NCBI RefSeq assembly: GCF_027744825.2
Contig: NC_071342.1
Span: 14,651,501 to 14,715,500 of the forward strand
DNA from: Synchiropus splendidus
Lineage: Eukaryota; Chordata; Actinopteri; Syngnathiformes; Callionymidae
Direction: 5' to 3'
DNA: 64,000 nt
In this document: piece by piece, positions 26,426-37,623 of the stretch
How the letters are laid out: each line of letters begins with the position of its first letter
Position numbering within the stretch: the stretch's first letter is position 1
Notes under the pieces: model-generated
What the model was told of the DNA's origin: nothing
Databases searched by the model: none
Seen by the model: the letters and a program-made list of their open reading frames with translations, nothing else
Program-made: the position numbers and the translations under genes

Positions 26426-28375
26426 CTTACATATTTCAATAATAGAAATGCGTCACTCAAACAAGAAGTAAAATAATGAATATCAAAAAAGAGCTGTTAC
26501 TGTGGTGAAATGTTTTCTGGCTTGAGGGAACCATCTGGTTTTTAAGATTTTTAAGGCTTTTATTTCTAACAAGGGTCAACACCAAGTTAATAGTTTTCAC
26601 TGCCTGATAGTTTTCGAGCGTGAAATGTGAGTGTTCTTCGTAATCTGCCACAAAAGTTATTGAAGTGAGGTTCAAATCATTTTCAAGTTTTGAGTTAGTG
26701 TTGGGGACTTCTGGTGCCCTGCCTATAATATTCAATGCTTTTATATTCAACATTAGTCACACTTGTGAATAAAACATATTGGTATCATTTTTGTAACAGC
26801 GTGGTTTACAAATGTTTTTTTTTTTTTTTACATTATTTTTTTTAGATCAATATGCACAAAGTGAGTTCTTGATGTTTCACTCAGTCTTTTTTAAAATGAG
26901 ATTTGTAAACATGATAAATTTAATCACCGATGTCAATATGAGACATATACACAATGGAGCTGAAATGAGGTCGTAACTGAAAAACCCGTTCACAATAGGG
27001 ATCAATAAAAAAATGAAACAATCTGATATGAGATTATTAGACTGAACTCAGTCAATAATTACAACAAATATGCTACCAAAAGTAAAAAGAAAATATACTG
27101 TTTTTTTTCTTGTTTTTTATTGCAACTTCCAAATAAACATAAAATTCTGCTTTTTCTTATTTAACCTCTCAACCATACATCTCCTAAAACAATCTCTTTA
27201 TTTGTGTGTATATTAATTTAAGTTCTCCTTTTTTTTTTTTTAAACGTGTATTAGCTCATACTAAAAATCTATAATCTGACCAGAGACCTCAAAACAGTCT
27301 TGTTCCAAGGCCTGAGACAAACCATATTTAAATTGAGATTTTAGTCAGGAATTAAAGCGGCAATATTTGGGAGTCTAAATTATACACAGCTAAATGTATA
27401 CCTACTGGAAGTGACAATTCAACTGAAGACGATGCTACCATAGTATTCAGGTCAAATAGATCAGATGATAAAATAGTTCAATATAATTGATGTATCGTAT
27501 GGAAATAAATGACGGTATATTTAGATTTATGGGATACTTAGTCAACATGAGCTGGTCAGTAAATGACTGCCTCAGAATATTGTGTGAACTTTGCCGCTGG
27601 CCTCCTTCAGCACAAACAGTCAATAAATAACTAATAAAATGATTATTCAAAACAGTCAAACCAGCTCTTGAGATAATAGTTTCCAGTCTCACTCAGACTA
27701 AACTGCAGAATGCATGTGCCATCAAAAGAGTGTCCAGCTGATCGAAGTCTGTATGGCGGTGTGCGTGACCAGCTAAGTTTTCAGACTCGACCCCTGTGCA
27801 CTGCACAAAAGAAAAATGAATCTACACTTTCTCTACACCACCTTCTTTTCACCAGTAAGATCGGACATGCCTTCTCTGACATGTTGGCTGCAGACCAGGA
27901 CACAATCGCTGCAGCTCCGCCAACCCAAGTGACCCAAGCGGTGTAGGACTTTTTAAGCATCAGATATGCATTGAAAATTAAATTGCAACCATTTCTTGGT
28001 CAGAATATAAAAATATGAACATAATCTCTTCCTCAGAAGTTCAGAACACAAAACCACCTCAGTATCCAGCAGTATCTGTGTGGAGTCTGTTTCCATGCTT
28101 GTGCGGATGTTCTCCAGGCGCTCCACTTACCTCCCACTGTCCGAAAGCAGAGTAAGAATCTATGCTTGTGAATGTTTCCCCACTTTAGATTCTCAGAGTG
28201 ACGGTAGCTTGGGGCCGCATGAAAGCTGATCAAGGGCTGCCACTGGCCCCCGGGCCAGACCGTAGACATGCCTGCCTCAAGAGGACGCTTGTGCTTAAAC
28301 CTTGGGAAGCACAACCATTCAGCCCCGCAGGTGAAATAAAAACTGACAAATTTAGTGGAAACTGCTTTATAAAGA
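25665..28375. other. intergenic region between xpo5 and the cystatin gene
   Basis: Convergent gene ends. AT-rich, with a (GT)n(AT)n microsatellite at 26375-26420 and several poly-T runs. No gene recognised; short open frames on both strands have no family resemblance. Confidence 0.5.
26375..26420. repeat. (GT)n(AT)n microsatellite
   Basis: Five GT units followed by about 18 AT units without interruption. Confidence 0.95.
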
Positions 28376-28911
28376 TCAGGGTGGAAGCGGATTACAGTTC
28401 ATTTCAGTCAGATTTCGAGAATCTTCCCAGACGACCTCCAAAACCACAAAGTGACACTGGAACTCCTGAAGAGAGAGTTCATCCATCAGACAGTTCATTC
28501 GTAAAACACCAGAGTTGTGAAGGAAATCGCACCTCAAACATCAAGTTTTCATTCATGCCTAGCTTGAGGACACAGGATTCACCAGTGGTGTTGCCCTTCA
28601 GACAGGAAGTGCGCACCAGCTTCACCTCCAGGATGTAGTTGATCCCAGCAACCACCTGAGACAAATCATTTACCAGAAGCTCCAGAATCTGAGCAGGGAG
28701 CCCTCCGTACCTGAGCTTTCGCCGACTGGACCTCCAGCAGGGTGAAGTAAAATGGATCCTTGTTGACTTTGTTGAACTCCCGCACGGCAAACCGAGCCCT
28801 CGACAATATTTTGCTGTCGATTTCAACGTCATAAGGAAAACCAGAGCCACCCGGAGCAGCGGCCGCAGTGAGGACCCAGAAACATACGAGCACAGAACCC
28901 AGGCAGAACAT
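28376..28911 (-). CDS. secreted type-2 cystatin, complete, three exons
   Basis: Exons 28711-28911, 28533-28655 and 28376-28465, all phase 0 with GT-AG borders, encode 137 residues; this is the classic three-exon plan of family-2 cystatins, inhibitors of papain-like cysteine proteases. Residues 1-19 form a hydrophobic signal peptide ending AAAA; a glycine-containing mature N terminus follows (PGGSGFP). The first inhibitory loop QVVAG (67-71) spans the exon 1-2 junction. Four cysteines at 85, 95, 112 and 132 have the 10 and 20 residue spacings of cystatin C disulfides. The usual PW of the second loop is VW (120-121). Two N-glycosylation sequons, N89 and N126. The start at 28911 has the better Kozak context (TCCACCATG); an in-frame ATG at 28935 would add eight residues. 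Resembles cystatins C, M and F, but no orthologue is assigned. Confidence 0.9.
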
Positions 28912-28953
28912 GGTGGAAATAACAGCTACCTGCACCGACAGGAGAGGTCGCGA

Positions 28954-28976
28954 CCTTTATTGGAGTGTCACATGAC
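28954..28976 (-). promoter_or_regulatory. cystatin promoter elements: TATA-like and M-box/E-box
   Basis: On the minus strand CCAATAAAGG lies about 45 bp before the cystatin ATG and could act as a weak TATA element. Just upstream, GTCATGTGAC (28967-28976) contains TCATGTGA, the M-box recognised by MITF/TFE-type bHLH-Zip factors. Function is inferred from the motif. Confidence 0.35.
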
Positions 28977-31900
28977 ACACACACACACCTGAAGGTGATA
29001 ATATTGTGACCAAGTGAGTCATTTGTGGAGCACCACTCTGGGTCATTGTCTCTGTGTTTGTGCGACCTTGTCAAGATGCCGCCTCCGTCATTTACTCAAT
29101 GAAGCTTGGATTGGCTCCAGACCCCCTTGGCTCCGTCTTGCTTGTCATTTGTCCTCACTGTGGCTGAGTAAACCATATCATTTCATCATTTTAATGAACT
29201 GTGTGTTTGTATTTTATTTTTGTATTTAGCACTGATAAATCTGTAATTCATCCTTGAGAGTGAAAAATAAATGTGTCCAAAGTGTGGTCTGAGGGCCACT
29301 CGCAGCCCTTTTGCTGAATTCCATGTGGCCAGAATGGAAACTACAAAAGTAATTATTTCATTTTATGTTGCAAATAATGCTTTTAATCTGCCACATGAGA
29401 TTCAGTCAATAAAAAAAAAATGCATCAAATACAAGGATAATTACTCAGGGACGATATGTATTTGGGAGCCAATTTGGTTTATATTTATGAAATGCGGCTT
29501 CTTAATTTTAAAATAATAATACAAATACATAACGGTTTGCCACAGACATTTGGTCAAAGTGTTGATGGTGGTTGCATTTGTGTATTTATAAAGAGTATTT
29601 TGCCCCCTTTATAAATATACAAATCACTTTATGTGCAATAACAAGGTGCCAGAACAGGTTCTGAAAGTAATATTTTGGGGCCACAACCACAGACCAATAC
29701 GCAGATGCGGCAGGAGAGAGACGCCATATTTAACTTGATCGGCTGCTCTGTTGAACAGGAGACGTGCAAGACATCGGCTTCTCATCTGTTAACCAGAAAT
29801 CATAATGTTCATCATAATGTGGAAAAAAATGTGTTCTGGGAAGAAAATATATTTAATATATTTTAAAAATATTTAATATTGTCATGACCGCCCACCAGCC
29901 CTAGTAACTTCCCTGTTTTTTAAATTTTGTGTCGGCATTTCATGTTTCTAACTGATGAATGCAATAATTCTTATTGCATTTATGCATCACATTCAACTCT
30001 CTCTCATTCCCTCTTTATTTTTTCAATATTTTTACATAATAAATTCATGAATCATTGTTGACGTTCTGGCTGTTGATTATCAAAGCTTCAAACTGAGTGT
30101 TCTTTGTGGGTCACAACATTTTTGGAGCCCTTTAAAACTGCACTGCATTATGAATTTCAGCTGACTGTGCATATTTCATGTGAAGTTCTCGCACACCCTG
30201 TAGAGTAACTCTAATAGGTGGCCTTCGGTTGAGCACCTGTTGTTGAGAGAAAACCAGTTGGAGGTCTAGTCAAACAACTTTCCATTCAATATCTCACCAC
30301 TGTAGCTGAATTCACGGAGTTATGATCAAAAATATTGGGGTAAGTTGCAGAATATTAAGGATAGTACAGTGTAATGTGCATGGCAAACACAATATAATAG
30401 AAATGCACATCAGTTGAAGCAATATCACACTACTGAATAAGACATAATAATGAAGACAATTCTAATGTATATATAAATGAATACATATTAACTATGGACA
30501 TACATGGTAGAGGTTTCCAAAGCAAAAGTTGAATGTTGTGATTAAAAATAATTTAGTATAAAGATTGTTTTTTTTTAAAGGTTCCTGCTCTGCATTTGCA
30601 ATTTCTGACTTGAGAATGTCAGAAATATTTATAAATATCTGTCGATGATACGTTAAAGCCTTTTTCATTTCACCACTCCACGAGACTTGGGGCCGCGACT
30701 TGAATTCCTGTCGATCCCAAGTTCAAGTTCTGGAGCCAGTGTGCCGCTCAGCAATAACCGCTCTCCTCTGCAGGCGACAGAGAAGCTGAAACTTTGGTTC
30801 AATTCCATATCTTTAAACACTTTTCTACCAGGAGAAACTCTCAACAATGACCTCATTTGAAACTCCCACTTGTTTTCCCCTCATTCCCAAGAGGAGGAAT
30901 GAAAGGGAACAGAACGGATTTGTCAACTGAGTCAAGACAGATAAACTTGGGTTTGACGCGGCAGCTTAGCATTTCAAACAAAGAGCAGCACTGCAGATGT
31001 CACTCACATCTGGATGAGTCAGCAGCACGTTTTCACGCACGTCTTGGAAATGTTATTAGTGGTAGCGTGAGGAACTTTAGGAAAATGTGTTTTGAATGCA
31101 GGTAACTTTTAAGACTCTCCTTAAATGTACGATTCAAATGCTGACGTCAAGGCGTCAGACGGTTTGACAGGACTGAGGGTTTTCCCGGGTTTTCGGTTAC
31201 TCCTGAAAAGATTCTCATGCTCTCACGACGAAGCTGTCTCAGTCAATCTCCGGACAACAATCGCCACCTCTCAAACTTGAACTTCATTGTTCCGTCTCCC
31301 GGTGCACTCTTGTGTTTTTTAATCGGCCAACTGAGGGATTTTACTTTTTTAATGGCTCCCATACTCGCCACTTGTTCGGACACTTATGTCTGAATAAGTT
31401 CAGTGACCTGCACTCGGCCTGCATTGTAGCAGGCGAAAAATGGCAATTATTCCAGTGAGTGATCGAGGCAGCTTCCCTGCGTCTCATCTCCCAGTGTGTG
31501 TCCTGGCAGCTGGAAAGCTCTGCTTGCGTGTCAAGGCCGAGCAGACACATGGCCGCTAAACGGCGGCTACACCTCCACACTGTACCTCGCTCTCCAGAAG
31601 GGCTCTGAATGGAGGATTACAGGCATTTTCAGATTACAGCGAGTCTGAACTGTCTGCTCCTCTGACCCCCTTTTTAAAGCGCACTAAACAGACAGCTTGC
31701 TAATATAGAGTAAATAAACACACGGGCACCGCGGGGGGTGGGTTATCACGGTGGTGCTGGTGAGTGGCGAGGTGGCACCGGGCCACATCGCTTTTGGGAG
31801 TGGAGCTCTGTAAACAGGTTCACAGCCGTGGCCTCTCACCTCGGCTGTAACGTCTCCAGTGTCTTAATCAGACTGAACAAAATGTAGAGAATTGGCTGGC

Positions 31901-33198
31901 ACCGTGGATTAGTTTGCTGGCGACACGGGGGAGGGGCCACTCCTTAATGTGGTATGAGTCACTTGGTGCCCGGAGTATGCCCTGTCCATCTGCCGTTTCC
32001 ACTCACCCACCCACCCACTGACACACTAACAGGTGCGTGCGCGCAGATACGTGTGTGATTTTAGTGCACGTGCTCGGCCTTGGGGCCGCACTCTGGTCCT
32101 GCCCCTGTCCTCACTTAGCCTGGGCAGCAGATGGTGAGGGGTACGGTTTGTAGCCCCCCCCCTTTACTCCAAGCCACTAGCCCTTCACCCCTTATCCAGC
32201 CCTCCCCGGAACACCGCGGCACCCCACCTCTCTTTGTGTTGTTAGGAGACCGAGTGTTGAAAGGCGAGCCCCAGCTTGCCCCCCCCCCTTCCCAACATTC
32301 CCCCTCCAAGACAAATCCTTGGCTGGCTGCCATTGGCGGGACTCAGTCAGGTGTCCTAATGCTACAGTTAGGGGAGGAAACGCTGGTTAATCTGCCCATC
32401 GCGTGCCACCAGCCATGGCCTGGCCTCTTTGTGTCTGGCACCCCTCTGATCAGTCCCTCCACCCCTTCATCTGTCTTTCCCTCCTCTCATCCAACCCAGT
32501 TTCTCCAACCCCAAGACGGTGTCATCCCTCCTCAGGGATCAGCCCCTGTCCGTCCCTGTGTTTTGACAACATGTGTCAATACAACTTATCGGCCGTCCAG
32601 TCGCACGAACAAACAACCTTCATCCCGCTGATTCATCTCACACTTTATTCTTCAGAGCGGCCATTACCCTTTCTGCTGACTCATCTCATTGCTACGGCGA
32701 CGGATCTTAAAGGCAGAAGTTGAATATGATTTAACAAAGCTCTCTGGATAAGAAGTGGCATAAATCTAAAACACAAGAACAATAAAATAAAAATGGTTTC
32801 CAAATCCTCCAGTATGTTACCTTCACCAGCCCACCCTTTGTCAGGCTTCTACAGACACACAACCAACTGCGTAGTGCTTAGTCGTGGCACCAATCATGTG
32901 CTCAGTAGTATTTGGTTTTCATAGTAAAAAAAATGTATAAGAAAACCTGAAATAAAAATGTAAATAAAAATGCTCATTGGTTTCTGCCAAAAACAATTGC
33001 CTCAAGAAAAGTAAATGGACAGAATAATTTGTTATTTAAAGGGTTTTCAACTTCTGACTTGTGTATATTAAGTATTTCATTGTAGTACCTCAGATTTGGG
33101 CAAGATTAATCCCTGTGCCTGTACTCATGCAGCCCCCATGATTTCAGAGAAAAATCAATAGATACTGAAAAGATATTGAAAAGATATTAAAGAATATA

Positions 33199-33236
33199 TT
33201 CATGCGTTTTTAAACCCACAGTTAAAAACGCATGAA
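33199..33236. repeat. perfect 15 bp-arm hairpin, insertion in one duplicate copy
   Basis: TTCATGCGTTTTTAA and its exact reverse complement are separated by an 8 nt loop. The matching position in the second duplicate lacks it. Confidence 0.85.
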
Positions 33237-33363
33237 ACCCATAGTTCTGTTGGCAAGATGCTGACCATTTGGCTGGTTTATGTTGGAAATCGTCAAATAA
33301 AATGTATGTAAAATGAAACTATATATAATCGAAGAACATAGTTTGATAATGCAATGCCATAAC

Positions 33364-33368
<5 letters not shown>

Positions 33369-33442
<74 letters not shown>
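33369..33442. repeat. (TA)n microsatellite
   Basis: About 37 uninterrupted TA units. Confidence 0.97.
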
Positions 33443-33443
<1 letters not shown>

Positions 33444-34154
33444 CCCCTAACCCCTCTATACCATACCACTCATATTTACAGACATAACTTTGTTTTGATT
33501 TGGTTAGTTTTGAAGAGAATTTATTTAAGCTATGAAATTTCAGAGAAAACTCAATAGATATTCAAAAGATATTGAAAAGATATTAAAGAATATATACCCC
33601 ATATTTCTGTTGGCAAGATGCTCACCATTTGGCTGATTTATGTTGGGAATCTTCAAATAAAATGTATGTAAAATGAAATGATATATAATCAAAGAACACA
33701 ATTACTTTTGTCAGATTTTAAAACATTTCAGTGACAAACTGCGTCCCTTTTAAGACTGAAAGCTGTCACATAACCCGTGTAAAAAGTTGGGCGAACAGCC
33801 GCGATACCATGGCCACGTTTCATATAATGTAGGTCAGAGAGCTGCGGCGAAGGCGGGGTTTGTCCAAGTTGCCCAAGAAAGTGAAGGCTGGACAATTCTG
33901 ACCTCATTAATGGAGCTCATGAGTGGGTTTAAGAACACACCCCCATTGACTTTACATTGCCGTCTATCAGTGCCGTCAGTTTTAGAACATCATTTTAGGA
34001 CTGCAAGAATCCAAAGGAACACAGCCAGGTCATAATGTTATGGCTTTCTTTCAGCAGCTATGTATTAAAAGAGAAAAAGACAGAGGAATCTCCAGGTCAT
34101 GTGATGTTGGAGTTGAAACACAAGGCATTCTTTCATTCTGTTTTTTTTTACTGC

Positions 34155-34240
34155 CTATCCACACACAAGGGTTGCAGACTGGCTGGAGTCGATCCCAGCT
34201 ACATAGGGCAGGAGGCAGGGGACGTCCTGGAGTGGACAGA
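34155..34240 (+). mobile_element. fragment of a common teleost interspersed repeat
   Basis: Contains CTGGAGTCGATCCCAGCTAC followed by GGCAGGAGGCAGGGGAC, close to the widely dispersed fish repeat tail with GCTGGAGCCTATCCCAGC and GGGCGAGAGGCAGGG. That tail is usually found at non-LTR element 3' ends. Identification by memory of the motif only. Confidence 0.5.
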
Positions 34241-35404
34241 GCAACTCCATGAGTACAGGGAATCTCCAGCTGATGCCCTCTAACACTGCGCCTGAAACCT
34301 TCTTCTTCCGAGTCCAACCCCAACTGAGCTGCCCCTTCGCTCACAAATCTAACCGGTCCAGTCCCATATCCTCCCCATGGAAGCAAAGGCTTTTGACGGC
34401 CTGGTTGGGAGTGAGGTCCCACTCCTGTGATGAGGATTAACGACGTTCCCGTCCGTGCTTGATACGATGGGGTTGCATAACCAGAGAGGGGTCATTACCA
34501 TTTGACCCCATCTGACCTTCTTTTTTATTGACCCTGAGTTTGGCCATCGCTTCAGAGCGCATGCTGGAGTGTCAGGTCATAGTTCAAAGCATCCTCAGCT
34601 GTGCTGCCATGGAAACGGCCGTGTTAGCTCCTCTGATGGTCAGTTTTAATCTGGGGTAGTGGTTCGTCCCTCACATTTGATGTCGGTCACTTTATTGTGG
34701 AGAGTGGCCAACCACTGTGTTCAAGAGAGTATTTCATATTTGCAGTCCAGAAATAAATAGGGTTCATACTGTTTGACTTTATTTATGGACAGTAGAACAG
34801 AAACAAACATATTGACAAATTGAGGGGGCGACAATGTTTGGGTGATGTGTCTGATGCATTTATTTCTGGTAAAAAGAGTAATGTGAATAATGTGTCAAGC
34901 AGTTTTCACCAAGATTTGTGGATACATTTTGTCTTGAGTCACATATTATTATTTCTATTTTCATTGCTGAAGACAGTTCAAGACTATCGGTGATTCAGCA
35001 TGAAAGGATGGATCAAAGAGTCACGGCGTATAAGACTCTTATATAAACATTCACATATGATGCACAGAAACTGAAGTGTAAGGCCACCCACGTCGGGAAT
35101 TGGGCCCAATGCCATGGCTAATATCAGCTCGAGCTAATATGACCCCTGTGGCCATGATGGCTGCCTGTGGCACCAGACCTCGCCCCAGCGTCGGCCAGAA
35201 CAAACAAACTCACCACAGGAATATTAGAATTCGAGGAGAGAATGGCTGGAAGAGGAATAGTAAGAAAACTATGATAGATAGATCATGTCTTAAATCGACA
35301 TTAGGATTTATAGGATGATAATTATAATAGTTATTAAATATTACATTTTTGTATAAGAATTTCATCTGAAGTTAGCTACATATTTTAGGTGGATAATATA
35401 TACA

Positions 35405-35406
<2 letters not shown>

Positions 35407-35439
<33 letters not shown>
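35407..35439. repeat. (AT)n microsatellite
   Basis: About 16 AT units. Confidence 0.95.
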
Positions 35440-35444
<5 letters not shown>

Positions 35445-36859
35445 ACATACCAATGTTCAATCCAGTGTGAAAGTTAAAGTGTGAGTTAAACTACTAAGCT
35501 ATTTCTTTTGCTTATTTAGTATTAAAAAAAACCTTTATTCAGCGTAGGGAACGTTATTAAAAAGAAACCATTTAAGAGCTTAAAATAAATATGACACTTT
35601 ATGTATGTAAATGAAGTGATATAATCCATAGTGTTACCTGAAAACAGTATTAGTAATGTGGCATGTCGTAAATTATGAATCTTCCACGGTTACAGAACAA
35701 AACAAAAAATTCAGTTTCACCCTGCGAAACTAATTTTCTGAGTTTCATTATCACCCTGTGTAGATTTTAAAGTCTAGTGAAATATGTAATTGAACAGTGT
35801 TAGAGATAAAAATTCAACTGTATCGGCGCAAATGTAATGAAAATAAACTCAATGTATATCCTCAATCGAAACACTCAATTTGAACTGATCTGACTGTAAA
35901 TACACAACAGTCCGATTCAAAGTGGCACTTTGCATTGTTACGGCCCTGTAAGACCGACTCTGACACCGGACCGGCATCGCCCTCTTCGTCTTCTGCTGGA
36001 CAGCACCACGCACGCCAGTGTCCCGGGATGCTTGAGTGTGAGTCTACTGGTGTTATCAGGAAGACTAGTGATGTGTGTACCTCAAAGTGTAGTGTTATGT
36101 TGTTATTATCAGTTCATGAGGACTATTTTTATAGGTCTTCTACTGGACTTCTTGTCTCTGGGGTTACACAAGATACTCTCTCAGTAGCGTCCTCATGGTT
36201 GATCTGGACTTCTGTACGTCGTATTTTCCTATTTATCCGTGCACCTGAGAGTGCAGACATGCTGTGTGCAACAAGGCGAAGATCCTCTCCCCAACGCTCC
36301 GGCTGAAGCTTCAGCGTCAGCCATTGTGGTCTGTTGAATCCCATCCGTGGTTTGTTTTTCCACTTCCTGTTTGTGACTGTTGTGAAGGGTTTCCTTTGCA
36401 ATCAGCGCTGCGATGGGGAGGGGGGGGGGCGTCGGCGCAGAAATCAATACTTTCAATATAATGCGTGGCTGTGGAATAGGAGAATGATTTATGTAGGGAT
36501 GGCAACCTCTAGATGAGCGAAGGAAGGGACGATGGCACAGTGACCCGGAGGAAGTACCAACAAAGGTTCCTCTCTGTTGTTGATCATGTTACTTCTTCGT
36601 AGGGATCGACTGTCCTGCGCCGAGTTATTAGCATTAACCGGAAACTGCCCTCATGGTTTAAAAGCGGATGTGCGTGATAGCATCTATCTGGAGAGGAGAG
36701 AGTGGAGGTAGAGGAAAACACGAGGGAGAGAGTCTTGGAAAGAGACAGGAAGATGGAAGTGTGGAGGCGGGAAAAAGCAGAAGAAGTAAGGGCATAACCA
36801 AAGGGGAAAAAAATGTGTGTGTTTGCTTTATTGCAGTGGCCCCACCTACCCCTCCATCC

Positions 36860-37070
36860 TGTTAAGGAGGCACAGTCCTGAGGAGCGGGAGGAGGAGGAG
36901 GCGGGGGTGGATCCCCTCCCTAAGCCAGCAACACTCATACACGCTCTCTTTCTGGCTCAGACACACTCTCTGCTCTGTGAGGGAGCAGTCGCTGAGGAGC
37001 ACTGGATAGACCAGCTTCTGCTTGGGTGTCCCACCCCTCCACTCATCAGCCCAAGGATGCTCCATGAGGT
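36860..37070 (+). promoter_or_regulatory. GC-rich block with GC box and donor: candidate upstream non-coding exon
   Basis: GGCGGGGGTGG near 36900 is followed by about 160 nt of moderately GC-rich sequence ending CATGAG|GTAATA at 37070, a plausible splice donor. It could be a first exon of the microRNA primary transcript or of efemp1. No coding frame supports it and no TATA box is seen. Confidence 0.2.
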
Positions 37071-37586
37071 AATATCAAACCTCCAAATGTTCTCCTCAGT
37101 CAACACTTTGCTGTATTTATTTCCGAGAGGAATCCTGAGTGAGCTTGTGACGGTCACTTCATGTTTGTTGTTTACATGCTCTGCTCTAGCTGCCAACTTT
37201 CCGCTCACATTTGTCCACCTGGAATTTATTTCACAACAACCGTGCATTTTAAAGTCAATAATATATCATTGCATGTCGCCTGATGCATGTGAATGTACTA
37301 CTATGCATGACTGAACATTAAAAATTTGAGGCTTTGGGTCAGCAATATTGCGGAATTTCCATCGGATAGCGATGTGTTTGTTATGCAATTCCTTGCTCTT
37401 TTAGACCTAGGCCTTCACTCAAATATCATGATAACATCACAAAATCTATGCTATAGAAATATAGGAGGATGAATCAATAATTTCATCATGTGCAAAGTCA
37501 AATTTAGTAATTTAAACAGTATTTCCTTATAAAAGCAGTAGATTTGTCGCATAAAATGGCTAGTCGTGCTGAAAAGTGGGTTAAAC

Positions 37587-37623
37587 TGTGTGTGTGTGTG
37601 TGCGTGTGTGTGTGTGTGTGTGT
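37587..37623. repeat. (TG)n microsatellite
   Basis: About 18 TG units with one interrupting C. Confidence 0.95.

Larger units (their letters stand above)
33141..33699. repeat. tandem duplication of about 200 bp around a long TA microsatellite
   Basis: Copy 1 (33141-33340) and copy 2 (33537-33699) share long runs such as CTGTTGGCAAGATGCT and AATAAAATGTATGTAAAATG. They are separated by a (TA)n tract and unique sequence. Copy 1 alone carries an extra palindromic hairpin at 33199-33236. Confidence 0.85.

Noticed and set aside
28033..28314. Minus-strand frame as the last cystatin exon
   Set aside because: Lacks the cystatin C-x-F...W...C pattern; the exon at 28376-28465 has it with correct phase and cysteine spacing.
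28198..28638. 146-codon plus-strand frame
   Set aside because: Antisense shadow of the cystatin exons.
32131..32631. 166-codon open frame on the plus strand
   Set aside because: Pro/Ser low complexity, no domain, no splice context; explained by GC-rich composition with few stops.
36817..37314. 165-codon plus-strand frame
   Set aside because: No recognisable protein; the part up to 37070 is better regarded as possible non-coding exon.
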